A program made the position numbers and the translations under genes. The notes under the pieces are model-generated. The model was not told the origin of the DNA and searched no databases. It saw only the letters and a list, made by a program, of their open reading frames with translations. Positions 16,118-25,900 of a stretch of DNA of 64,000 nucleotides are shown here, one piece after another (the stretch's first letter is position 1; every line of letters starts with the position of its first letter). This DNA comes from Leucobacter muris (GTDB lineage Bacteria; Actinomycetota; Actinomycetes; Actinomycetales; Microbacteriaceae), in assembly GCF_004028235.1 (NCBI RefSeq), contig NZ_CP035037.1, positions 2,790,001 through 2,854,000 of the forward strand, in the 5' to 3' direction.

Positions 16118-16179
16118 CGTAGTTCCATCCTTGTATAAAGATCGGAACTCAAACCAGGCCAATTCAATTCTTATTTCCC

Positions 16180-16234
16180 AGGCCCTACCCCCTCCGCTAA
16201 GCACGGCAGAGGGGGTGGGGCCTGTTTCGTTTTT
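16180..16234 (+). terminator. strong hairpin between pilin genes and IS3 copy A
   Basis: AGGCCCTACCCCCT (16180-16193) pairs with AGGGGGTGGGGCCT (16210-16223) with one G-T pair, followed on the + strand by GTTTCGTTTTT. The run of T lies on the + side, so it best stops transcription entering from the phage side; on the minus strand the same stem follows the last pilin gene. Confidence 0.75.
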
Positions 16235-16272
16235 GAAACTCGCCCCCCTCCATCAGAGGTCCGCCGGTCTTC

Positions 16273-19200
16273 TTAGCTCATAGCTTCCCGAGAGCGACGC
16301 CGCTGCATCCACAGCGCGAACGCGACCAGAAGACCAGCACTGCCGGCCCCGAGGAATATCGCAAACGTTCCCATCCCACCAGTGAGCGGCAACTGCGGAA
16401 CATCCGACTGCGTATTCCTGAAAGACTTTTGGAACGCGGTATAACCACGCACGGTGATCTCACGCGGGGTGTCATCAAGAACATACCCTGCGGGGGCACG
16501 CGTCTGTGTCAGAACATAGTCGCCCGCAGTGAGCCCGGAAATCCTGATTTTTCCTAGTTCCGGGTTCACGTCAGAACCACTGCAATTAGCACCGGTCTCT
16601 GCGACGCAATCCGTGACTTCGACAGCCGCACCGATCGGCTCGCCGTTCTTATCGACGCGCACCAACGACCACTCCGAACCGGCGAGATACCTGCCCTCGT
16701 CTCCTGAGTTCGATAAATACCACGCGAGCGTCGAGGTCTCTACAATGATGCCCGCGGGATCGCAGGGCTCATCGACCTCTGTATCAGTAGGAACCGCACA
16801 CGCGTTATTGACCAGGGTCCCGCCTGCGGCCTCGTCTCCCAGCTTGATCGAGTAGTCGATCGTGACCGCGTTGTCTTCTCCCGGGAGCAGTTCGGGGATG
16901 ATCGCCCCAGCTTCGAGGCCGTCCGGCAGCGGGTCCAGTGAGGCGAGAGCGACCCGGTCATCCGTGATTTGCACATCGGTCAGCGTCTCGTCACCGGTGT
17001 TGGTTACGACCAGCCGGTAGGGGACGGTGTCACCCGCGTATCGTGTCGGATAGTCGTCCACGTTCTGCGCGTCATGCCAGCCGCCGTCGGAATCTTGCAC
17101 GTACTTCTTGATCGAGATCGAGTTCACAGCCGCGATCTGGAACCAGCTCGAAGTCCGCATCTTAAGTTGCGTACGCGCTGCACGGGATTCGGCACGATTC
17201 ACGTAGATGTCTTCGAAAGTGGCACCGGTCGTGGTGATGTCAATCTTGAATTCCTGAGATGCCGCCGCAGGCAGAGAAGGGCCAATGACTCGCACACCAG
17301 TCGCGTCGGGCGTGAACGTCGTCGACCAACCCACCGTGTTCCCCGAAGGATCACCCGCTGCACCGTTTGTCGGGTCCGCCGGATCGTCGACCAACGTCGC
17401 CGGATCCGCCGTTGTGTAATAGACGGTCGAGCCAGAAACTGCAGTCACCGGTCCGGACAGCTGATAGGTGCCGGAGAAGCTTGTCCCCCGCCCATCACCG
17501 TTGTACGGAAGAACATCGATTGTGTCGGTGAAACTCTGTGCCACAGAATCCGCAGAGGTGAGGCGCACAGTCCAGCCGTCCTGCGCGGCACCACTCACAT
17601 GAGGGACCTGCTGGGCGTCTGCCGTTTTCGTGAGGAAAGTGTAACCCCCGTCGCGCACTCGCGTCGATGCCGTGTCCTCGTCAGTTGCACCAGCCAACAC
17701 CGCTTTGACACGGGTACTGAACACTTCTCCTGGATCCGCATTCGAGTCCACCGTCGCGCTCAGCAGAATCGTGTAATCCGTATTCGTAGAAACGCTACCG
17801 ATGCTCCACGACAAGATCTGCCCGCTCACTGACGTCGGGGCGACACTCGCGCTGCCCGGGACGTATGTCAGTCCCGCCGGCAGCACGTCCCTCAGATCGA
17901 GATTATCCACCACTATGTCACCCGGCGCTTTAACCCGATACGTGATCGTGAAGTTCACCGTCGCACCGGGCATCGTTATTGACTGGTCAACCGTCTTCTT
18001 CACTAGCGGGCGGCCCGTCACAATCCGCAGAACATCGCGACCGCTACCCGCGTAGGCATACCGCGAACCAGGAGTAACGGTGCCCTGCACCGGCACATCA
18101 CTCGCGTTCGACGTGCGATGGGAGTTAACCCAGGCGTTGGATCCCGTCCGGTAGCTGGTCCAGGTCCAAATGTCTTGCCCGACAGCAACGTTCGGCTTCA
18201 CCGTCGAGTACGTACGAAGGTACGCAACAGCGTCACGAATGTTCGCCGAGGCTGGGAAAGTGGCGCGGACCGCCTTCACCTTCGACAAATCAGACGGAAG
18301 CGTCGCCTGCCACTCTGTCCCCGTGGAACCATCGCACTGGAAACTGTTCGGATCGTAGGCAGAGTTCGAGGGGTTTAGGATCCCCCCAGTGCCCGTCCCC
18401 GTGAAGTACTCATATGTAACCCCCGGATACGGGGTCACGACTCCGCCTGAGATCGGACCCGCCGCAGAGCTATTGAACGTCACATACTTTGTATCAAGGA
18501 TCGTGCAGACCTGCGTCCGCGTCTCGCTACCGGAGGGGGGTCGAACACCGGACTGCGCGAGAACGGGCTGTCCGGCCATGCTGCGGTAAGTGTCCTTCCA
18601 TAGACGCCCCTGCACGGGGGGAGCCATGTTCCTGAGATCCCATCCTCCGGACCAGGTTCCGCGAACCGACGCCCGCCTATTCTGATTGTTCGCCGGGTCG
18701 TCTGAACTAGTTTCAAGCGCGGTCGACGTGTATGTCGGCGCGGTTGACGTGAAAGAGATGGCCGTGCCAGCTACATACGTGAACCGCACAGAAATCAAAC
18801 CGGAAGCGACCACGTCCCACTCAGCTGGCAACGCAACACCATTCGAGTCCGTGGTTGGGTCAAGCATCTTCGAATAGTCGATCCCGGTCAGCGTCAGACG
18901 CATCTGATTCGAACCCAGCTGAACCAACGTACACGTTGCCGGGAATGGCGCGGTCTGGGCTGCATCAAAACCTTTTCCCGAGTACGGGTGCCCCGGAATC
19001 TTATAACCCAGAGTCGTGCAGCCATCGACGGATGGCATGACGGATTCGCCACCGGTCGCAGTGAACGTGAGGTCGTAACTCACGGTACCGGGACCCGCAT
19101 TCGAACCCGGAGCGTGCCTGAGAGACCATGGGAACTTAAGAACATTCTGGTCCCCATCACGTGAATTCAAGGGATTTCCTCCATCGAATTTCATGTCCAT

Positions 19201-19749
19201 CCGGAACGGGGCCACGATGTCCAGCTCCGGCAGCGAGGTCGACACCTCATTTACGCCCAGCTCGCCTACGTTCGCTGAGAGGCCCACTTGAGCACCGGCC
19301 ACACCTCTCGCCTCGACGCCCGTGAGGAATAGCTCGGCGGTACCGAGATTCCGAGTGCCGAGATTGCACACGAGCCTGGCCCCATCGCCTTGAATCTCAG
19401 ACGACGGGTCTACCCCGTCCGTAAGACACTCGAACGGTAACTCAGTAAATACAGCGTTTTGCGCCGTGAAAGTTACAACCACGTTCTCCTGCGAATGGTT
19501 CTCAGGTGCAGGGTCTGCATCATTAACGTTGTAACGCCAGACAGCGGTGAGTTCAGTACCACGCTGCAGCGGATTCGGAGTACCTGCAGCCCAGCTTCCT
19601 TCGAGCCCATAGACGGGGGTGACGGCGTGAGTAGCATCGGTCTTCTGAAGCCCGGCAAAGCTGACTACTGCGGTGCAGGCCAGTACCGCAGCGCACAGTC
19701 TCTTCGCTCTGTGGCGGACATTCATCCGAGTTATGAAGTTATCTTTCAA
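16273..19749 (-). CDS. large LPXTG surface pilin / adhesin, copy 1
   Basis: This 1158-aa protein has an N-terminal signal sequence (AVLACTAVVSFAGL), a long Thr/Ser-rich extracellular region and a sorting signal LPLTG at 1120-1124, followed by a membrane helix and an RRRSR tail. About residues 585-700 read as a DUF11-like isopeptide domain (VKKTVDQSITMPGATVNFTI). A second such domain has YRLVVTNTGDETLTDVQITDD, and a SpaA/prealbumin-like domain ends with YVLTQTRAPAGYVLDD. It is probably the tip or adhesive pilin, joined to the shaft pilin by a class C sortase that is not encoded here. The TTG start at 19749 is uncertain; ATG 19725 is the alternative. It lies 173 bp behind the shaft pilin. Confidence 0.85.
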   Translation of the reverse strand: MKDNFITRMNVRHRAKRLCAAVLACTAVVSFAGLQKTDATHAVTPVYGLEGSWAAGTPNPLQRGTELTAVWRYNVNDADPAPENHSQENVVVTFTAQNAVFTELPFECLTDGVDPSSEIQGDGARLVCNLGTRNLGTAELFLTGVEARGVAGAQVGLSANVGELGVNEVSTSLPELDIVAPFRMDMKFDGGNPLNSRDGDQNVLKFPWSLRHAPGSNAGPGTVSYDLTFTATGGESVMPSVDGCTTLGYKIPGHPYSGKGFDAAQTAPFPATCTLVQLGSNQMRLTLTGIDYSKMLDPTTDSNGVALPAEWDVVASGLISVRFTYVAGTAISFTSTAPTYTSTALETSSDDPANNQNRRASVRGTWSGGWDLRNMAPPVQGRLWKDTYRSMAGQPVLAQSGVRPPSGSETRTQVCTILDTKYVTFNSSAAGPISGGVVTPYPGVTYEYFTGTGTGGILNPSNSAYDPNSFQCDGSTGTEWQATLPSDLSKVKAVRATFPASANIRDAVAYLRTYSTVKPNVAVGQDIWTWTSYRTGSNAWVNSHRTSNASDVPVQGTVTPGSRYAYAGSGRDVLRIVTGRPLVKKTVDQSITMPGATVNFTITYRVKAPGDIVVDNLDLRDVLPAGLTYVPGSASVAPTSVSGQILSWSIGSVSTNTDYTILLSATVDSNADPGEVFSTRVKAVLAGATDEDTASTRVRDGGYTFLTKTADAQQVPHVSGAAQDGWTVRLTSADSVAQSFTDTIDVLPYNGDGRGTSFSGTYQLSGPVTAVSGSTVYYTTADPATLVDDPADPTNGAAGDPSGNTVGWSTTFTPDATGVRVIGPSLPAAASQEFKIDITTTGATFEDIYVNRAESRAARTQLKMRTSSWFQIAAVNSISIKKYVQDSDGGWHDAQNVDDYPTRYAGDTVPYRLVVTNTGDETLTDVQITDDRVALASLDPLPDGLEAGAIIPELLPGEDNAVTIDYSIKLGDEAAGGTLVNNACAVPTDTEVDEPCDPAGIIVETSTLAWYLSNSGDEGRYLAGSEWSLVRVDKNGEPIGAAVEVTDCVAETGANCSGSDVNPELGKIRISGLTAGDYVLTQTRAPAGYVLDDTPREITVRGYTAFQKSFRNTQSDVPQLPLTGGMGTFAIFLGAGSAGLLVAFALWMQRRRSREAMS

Positions 19750-19864
19750 GGTAATTCTTTCGAAGCTCGAGAACTATTACTATGCACGCTTACCTCCTGT
19801 AATCCCTAACGGGCGCTTCACGGTGAGGGATGGTTGGGAACTGTCGCCATGCTCCGGAACTGAA

Positions 19865-19915
19865 GGTGTTGTGGCGTGGACCATGGAGCCTTCGCATGGC
19901 CCACACCACAACACC
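19865..19915 (-). promoter_or_regulatory. long intergenic hairpin between the two pilin genes, copy 1
   Basis: A 21-bp stem with two mismatches: GGTGTTGTGG at 19865 pairs with CCACAACACC at 19906-19915, with inner CCATG/CATGG. On the minus strand no T-run follows, so it is more likely an attenuator or mRNA processing/stability element that sets shaft-to-tip pilin ratio than a full terminator. Confidence 0.55.
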
Positions 19916-19922
19916 CTGCAAC

Positions 19923-21434
19923 TTAGGCGTCCTGGTTCTGTCGACGTCGGTTCATTAGTACGAACCCCGCAGCAACAGCCACCGCGGCAACACCAGCTGC
20001 GATGAGCATGACCTGACCCGCGGCACCCGTCAGCGGCAGCTCGGGCACACCCTGCTGCGTGTTCACGATGTCAACATTGTCCGAGACCGTCGTCTCACCA
20101 ATCTTCACCGTCACCGCAGTGAACGGGTCAGCCGGCAGCACGTAGCCTGCAGGAGCCGCTACTTCCTTGAGGACATAGCAGCGCTGCTGCGCATCAATGA
20201 CCGGGTTCACGCTATCGCTCACGAACAGGCCAGGAATCGAGATAATACCAGTCCCCGCGGAAGTGAACTGCGTCTCACCATTGGCAACAACCGGGTCGCC
20301 GGCAGCTTCCGCTGCCGAGCAGTCGGCAGCGTACGGGTCAACAGCGTTGTACACCTCGAACACCGCACCATTCAGGCGGCCCTCGTTACCCGAGGTGCCA
20401 GCGGCACGCTTCTGCACCTCAAGGCTGCCCCAGTGCGTTTCGACCTCATTCGACAGAACCGGAGGGTTCGTGCTCGGGTCAAAGCCCGGGTTGTTCGGCC
20501 GCAGTTCAGCCTCGTTGGTGATCGTACCGTTCCCAAGCGTCGTCACCGTACCCGCGAACACGACCTGGATTTTCTTCCCAGCCTGAGCGTTCGGGCTCTG
20601 ATTCAGCCAAGCGAGCCCCGCAGCGGTGAAGTTCATCGTGATCTGCTGACCATCAACAGTGAGCGTGTAGTAGCTCGCATCAAGCGGGCTACCGTCCACC
20701 GTGACAGTCATATCCGCCGGCGCTACCGGCGTAAGACGACTATCCAGGGTGTCGCGAATCGCGAACCCGGTCCAATCCTCACCAGTGGTCGGGATCGGAA
20801 CCGTCACAGGGAACTTCACAACCGACCCGAGACCAGTGTCCTGCTGCTCCTCGATCGTCTTCTCGATCGTTCCTTCACCGTTCTTCGGGTAGGCGTGCAC
20901 GTCGTACACCCAGCCGTTCTCGTGCGGCATCGGAATAGTCACGATGAACGGAGACGCGGAATCGATGATCTGTGCGGGAGCCGACGTCTCGCACACCTGG
21001 TACACGCCGATCGGAAGGGCAACGTTCGCTGCACCATTCGCATCAGCAGTCGGCATCGCCTGCCCGGCACCAAGCGTGTACCCGGCAGGTGCCGTGCACC
21101 CATCACCGGGCGTAAGGTCTCCCAAGGCGTCCCAATTCGCCGGCACAGACAGGTCAACTGGCTGCCCATCCTTCAGCAGCGGGTACACCGTGAACACCAC
21201 ACCCTCAACGGGATCCGTGAAATCACCCGCAGCAGGAGCCTCACTAATATCACCGTCAGAGCCGTTGACCTGATGCAGGTACTTATGCACCGTCAACGAG
21301 CCTTCCCGGCCAAAGCCGATGTTACCGTAGTTCTGCGGCGCAGCAAACGCGGCAGAACTCGCGCCCACCATGGCCGTCATACCGACAGCCCCGACCATCG
21401 CGGCAACGCGCCGCATCGTTTTCCGTTCAGCCAC
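19923..21434 (-). CDS. SpaA/FimA-type shaft pilin, copy 1
   Basis: This 503-aa precursor is the polymerising subunit of a sortase-assembled pilus. It has a signal peptide ending at AAFA-APQ (around residue 32) and a pilin motif with W175 and YPKN at 182-185 (K184 as the linking lysine). Further features are E-box-like segments YQVCETSAPA and YVLKEVAAPAGYVL, and LPLTG at 466-470 with a membrane helix and RRRQNQDA tail. GTG 21434 is chosen because AAAGGAGA lies 8 bp upstream; the frame extends into the neighbouring IS3. First gene of the minus-strand pilin pair. Confidence 0.92.
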   Translation of the reverse strand: MAERKTMRRVAAMVGAVGMTAMVGASSAAFAAPQNYGNIGFGREGSLTVHKYLHQVNGSDGDISEAPAAGDFTDPVEGVVFTVYPLLKDGQPVDLSVPANWDALGDLTPGDGCTAPAGYTLGAGQAMPTADANGAANVALPIGVYQVCETSAPAQIIDSASPFIVTIPMPHENGWVYDVHAYPKNGEGTIEKTIEEQQDTGLGSVVKFPVTVPIPTTGEDWTGFAIRDTLDSRLTPVAPADMTVTVDGSPLDASYYTLTVDGQQITMNFTAAGLAWLNQSPNAQAGKKIQVVFAGTVTTLGNGTITNEAELRPNNPGFDPSTNPPVLSNEVETHWGSLEVQKRAAGTSGNEGRLNGAVFEVYNAVDPYAADCSAAEAAGDPVVANGETQFTSAGTGIISIPGLFVSDSVNPVIDAQQRCYVLKEVAAPAGYVLPADPFTAVTVKIGETTVSDNVDIVNTQQGVPELPLTGAAGQVMLIAAGVAAVAVAAGFVLMNRRRQNQDA

Positions 21435-21561
21435 CCGAACGTCTCCTTTCGTAGCCGCAGGAGACCCAAAGCCCCTGACGCCATAACACGCCACCAACCG
21501 AACTACAGCGTTCATAAATATTACTGAATTGGCCTGGTTTGAGTTCCGACCGGTTTTCCTG

Positions 21562-22473
21562 TCAACCTGTCGGTGACAGAAGTTCCTCGGCCTCAGTATA
21601 GTAGGCCTGCTCGACCTCGATCGGGGTACGCATATCGAGCTCCCCGTGAAGGCGCTCATGGTTCCACCACCACACGTATTCGAGGGTCGCGAGTTCGACC
21701 TGCTCAACCGTCCGCCAGGGGCCCTGCTGTCGGATCAGTTCGGTCTTGTAGAGGTTGTTGACCGCCTCAGCCATGGCATTGTCAAAACTGTCGCCGACCG
21801 TCCCGGTCGAGGGCACTGCTCCGAGTTCCGCAATGCGATCCGTATAGACCATGGCGGTGTAATTCGACCCGTGATCGGCGTGATGGATCAGGCCATCGAG
21901 CCTGCCGCCCGATTGCCACGCAGCCATATCGAGTGCCTGCATCGGCAGAACCTCAGATTTCAGCGTCGCAGCGACATTCCAGCCCACGATTCTGCGCGAG
22001 TACACGTCAGTGACGAACGCGACATAGGCGAACCCAGACCAGGTGGCGACGTAGGTCACGTCGCACACCCAGAGCTTGCGCGGCCCGTCAGCGGCGAATC
22101 TCCGGTTGACGAGATCGGCAGGCAGTGCCGCCGTTTTGTTAGGGCGTGTGGTGAACACGCGCTTTGATTTCCGTACCCCGCGCACGCCGGCGAGCCGCAT
22201 CAGACGCTCGGTCTGGTCGCGGCCGATCTTCCACCCCTCACGCTTCAGCAGGGCATGCATCTTCCGGCGCCCGTACACGCCATAGTGCTTCGCGTGGAGC
22301 CGCCGGATCTCAGGGAGGAGCAACTCGTCGCGCAGCTGCCTGGCTGAGGCCGACCGGGCTTTCGCGGCCCGGTATCCGCGGGAGGTGAGGAACCCACGAA
22401 CTGCCGCACGCAGCGTACGACAGAGGAACTCGACCCCGAAACGATCACGGTACTCGTCGATGAATCTGATCAT
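21562..22473 (-). CDS. IS3 transposase OrfB, copy B
   Basis: Same 303-aa DDE protein as in copy A, with no difference seen in the translation. It overlaps orfA by 4 bp. Confidence 0.95.
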   Translation of the reverse strand: MIRFIDEYRDRFGVEFLCRTLRAAVRGFLTSRGYRAAKARSASARQLRDELLLPEIRRLHAKHYGVYGRRKMHALLKREGWKIGRDQTERLMRLAGVRGVRKSKRVFTTRPNKTAALPADLVNRRFAADGPRKLWVCDVTYVATWSGFAYVAFVTDVYSRRIVGWNVAATLKSEVLPMQALDMAAWQSGGRLDGLIHHADHGSNYTAMVYTDRIAELGAVPSTGTVGDSFDNAMAEAVNNLYKTELIRQQGPWRTVEQVELATLEYVWWWNHERLHGELDMRTPIEVEQAYYTEAEELLSPTG

Positions 22474-22784
22474 TTCGTTCGTGGCCGGTCGAGTTCCTTC
22501 GCGAAAAACACGCTCGCGGCTTTGAGTACCTCGTTGGCCTTACGGAGCTCGCTCACCTCGCGGCGTAACCGCCGGTTCTCCTGGGCCATATCGATCGAGG
22601 TGCCAGGCTTCGCGCCGGTATCGATGTCGTAGCGGCGCTGCCACACGCGCAGCGTCTCCGGGCTCACTCCGAGGAGCCCACCGACGTGTCGGCAGGCCGC
22701 GGTCAGCGACTCGTGCTCGGGACGGGCTTCGGCGAGCATCCGAAGTGCGCGCTGGCGAAGTTCAGGGTCATATTTGCTTGGCAT
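22470..22784 (-). CDS. IS3 transposase OrfA, copy B
   Basis: Same 104-aa HTH protein as in copy A. Confidence 0.93.
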   Translation of the reverse strand: MPSKYDPELRQRALRMLAEARPEHESLTAACRHVGGLLGVSPETLRVWQRRYDIDTGAKPGTSIDMAQENRRLRREVSELRKANEVLKAASVFFAKELDRPRTK

Positions 22785-22846
22785 CGTAGTTCCATCCTTG
22801 TATAAAGATCGGAACTCAAACCAGGCCAATTCAATTCTTATTTCCC

Positions 22847-22901
22847 AGGCCCTACCCCCTCCGCTAAGCACGGCAGAGGGGGTGGGGCCTGTTTCGTTTT
22901 T
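22847..22901 (+). terminator. strong hairpin between pilin genes and IS3 copy B
   Basis: Second-unit counterpart of the hairpin at 16180, with the same 14-bp stem and + strand T-run. Confidence 0.75.
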
Positions 22902-22939
22902 GAAACTCGCCCCCCTCCATCAGAGGTCCGCCGGTCTTC

Positions 22940-25900
22940 TTAGCTCATAGCTTCCCGAGAGCGACGCCGCTGCATCCACAGCGCGAACGCGACCAGAAGA
23001 CCAGCACTGCCGGCCCCGAGGAATATCGCAAACGTTCCCATCCCACCAGTGAGCGGCAACTGCGGAACATCCGACTGCGTATTCCTGAAAGACTTTTGGA
23101 ACGCGGTATAACCACGCACGGTGATCTCACGCGGGGTGTCATCAAGAACATACCCTGCGGGGGCACGCGTCTGTGTCAGAACATAGTCGCCCGCAGTGAG
23201 CCCGGAAATCCTGATTTTTCCTAGTTCCGGGTTCACGTCAGAACCACTGCAATTAGCACCGGTCTCTGCGACGCAATCCGTGACTTCGACAGCCGCACCG
23301 ATCGGCTCGCCGTTCTTATCGACGCGCACCAACGACCACTCCGAACCGGCGAGATACCTGCCCTCGTCTCCTGAGTTCGATAAATACCACGCGAGCGTCG
23401 AGGTCTCTACAATGATGCCCGCGGGATCGCAGGGCTCATCGACCTCTGTATCAGTAGGAACCGCACACGCGTTATTGACCAGGGTCCCGCCTGCGGCCTC
23501 GTCTCCCAGCTTGATCGAGTAGTCGATCGTGACCGCGTTGTCTTCTCCCGGGAGCAGTTCGGGGATGATCGCCCCAGCTTCGAGGCCGTCCGGCAGCGGG
23601 TCCAGTGAGGCGAGAGCGACCCGGTCATCCGTGATTTGCACATCGGTCAGCGTCTCGTCACCGGTGTTGGTTACGACCAGCCGGTAGGGGACGGTGTCAC
23701 CCGCGTATCGTGTCGGATAGTCGTCCACGTTCTGCGCGTCATGCCAGCCGCCGTCGGAATCTTGCACGTACTTCTTGATCGAGATCGAGTTCACAGCCGC
23801 GATCTGGAACCAGCTCGAAGTCCGCATCTTAAGTTGCGTACGCGCTGCACGGGATTCGGCACGATTCACGTAGATGTCTTCGAAAGTGGCACCGGTCGTG
23901 GTGATGTCAATCTTGAATTCCTGAGATGCCGCCGCAGGCAGAGAAGGGCCAATGACTCGCACACCAGTCGCGTCGGGCGTGAACGTCGTCGACCAACCCA
24001 CCGTGTTCCCCGAAGGATCACCCGCTGCACCGTTTGTCGGGTCCGCCGGATCGTCGACCAACGTCGCCGGATCCGCCGTTGTGTAATAGACGGTCGAGCC
24101 AGAAACTGCAGTCACCGGTCCGGACAGCTGATAGGTGCCGGAGAAGCTTGTCCCCCGCCCATCACCGTTGTACGGAAGAACATCGATTGTGTCGGTGAAA
24201 CTCTGTGCCACAGAATCCGCAGAGGTGAGGCGCACAGTCCAGCCGTCCTGCGCGGCACCACTCACATGAGGGACCTGCTGGGCGTCTGCCGTTTTCGTGA
24301 GGAAAGTGTAACCCCCGTCGCGCACTCGCGTCGATGCCGTGTCCTCGTCAGTTGCACCAGCCAACACCGCTTTGACACGGGTACTGAACACTTCTCCTGG
24401 ATCCGCATTCGAGTCCACCGTCGCGCTCAGCAGAATCGTGTAATCCGTATTCGTAGAAACGCTACCGATGCTCCACGACAAGATCTGCCCGCTCACTGAC
24501 GTCGGGGCGACACTCGCGCTGCCCGGGACGTATGTCAGTCCCGCCGGCAGCACGTCCCTCAGATCGAGATTATCCACCACTATGTCACCCGGCGCTTTAA
24601 CCCGATACGTGATCGTGAAGTTCACCGTCGCACCGGGCATCGTTATTGACTGGTCAACCGTCTTCTTCACTAGCGGGCGGCCCGTCACAATCCGCAGAAC
24701 ATCGCGACCGCTACCCGCGTAGGCATACCGCGAACCAGGAGTAACGGTGCCCTGCACCGGCACATCACTCGCGTTCGACGTGCGATGGGAGTTAACCCAG
24801 GCGTTGGATCCCGTCCGGTAGCTGGTCCAGGTCCAAATGTCTTGCCCGACAGCAACGTTCGGCTTCACCGTCGAGTACGTACGAAGGTACGCAACAGCGT
24901 CACGAATGTTCGCCGAGGCTGGGAAAGTGGCGCGGACCGCCTTCACCTTCGACAAATCAGACGGAAGCGTCGCCTGCCACTCTGTCCCCGTGGAACCATC
25001 GCACTGGAAACTGTTCGGATCGTAGGCAGAGTTCGAGGGGTTTAGGATCCCCCCAGTGCCCGTCCCCGTGAAGTACTCATATGTAACCCCCGGATACGGG
25101 GTCACGACTCCGCCTGAGATCGGACCCGCCGCAGAGCTATTGAACGTCACATACTTTGTATCAAGGATCGTGCAGACCTGCGTCCGCGTCTCGCTACCGG
25201 AGGGGGGTCGAACACCGGACTGCGCGAGAACGGGCTGTCCGGCCATGCTGCGGTAAGTGTCCTTCCATAGACGCCCCTGCACGGGGGGAGCCATGTTCCT
25301 GAGATCCCATCCTCCGGACCAGGTTCCGCGAACCGACGCCCGCCTATTCTGATTGTTCGCCGGGTCGTCTGAACTAGTTTCAAGCGCGGTCGACGTGTAT
25401 GTCGGCGCGGTTGACGTGAAAGAGATGGCCGTGCCAGCTACATACGTGAACCGCACAGAAATCAAACCGGAAGCGACCACGTCCCACTCAGCTGGCAACG
25501 CAACACCATTCGAGTCCGTGGTTGGGTCAAGCATCTTCGAATAGTCGATCCCGGTCAGCGTCAGACGCATCTGATTCGAACCCAGCTGAACCAACGTACA
25601 CGTTGCCGGGAATGGCGCGGTCTGGGCTGCATCAAAACCTTTTCCCGAGTACGGGTGCCCCGGAATCTTATAACCCAGAGTCGTGCAGCCATCGACGGAT
25701 GGCATGACGGATTCGCCACCGGTCGCAGTGAACGTGAGGTCGTAACTCACGGTACCGGGACCCGCATTCGAACCCGGAGCGTGCCTGAGAGACCATGGGA
25801 ACTTAAGAACATTCTGGTCCCCATCACGTGAATTCAAGGGATTTCCTCCATCGAATTTCATGTCCATCCGGAACGGGGCCACGATGTCCAGCTCCGGCAG

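Larger units (their letters stand above)
14858..16166 (-). mobile_element. IS3-family insertion sequence, copy A
   Basis: A 1309-bp element with 25-bp perfect terminal inverted repeats starting TGAATTGGCC and ending in CA, as usual in the family. It encodes two overlapping frames, orfA then orfB, on the minus strand. Its left end lies in terL. Confidence 0.95.
14858..21524 (-). repeat. 6667-bp tandem repeat, unit 1
   Basis: Contains IS3 copy A plus the large and shaft pilin genes. It is followed immediately by an apparently identical unit at 21525-28191: every gene is displaced by exactly 6667 bp and the encoded proteins read the same. Confidence 0.95.
21525..22833 (-). mobile_element. IS3-family insertion sequence, copy B
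   Basis: Central IS copy, same length and ends as copy A. It forms the junction between the two tandem units; its left end abuts the upstream region of shaft pilin copy 1. Confidence 0.95.

Noticed and set aside
20433..21527. 364-residue + strand frame opposite the shaft pilin
   Set aside because: Arg/His-rich shadow of the pilin with no motif; appears in both copies only because the units are identical.
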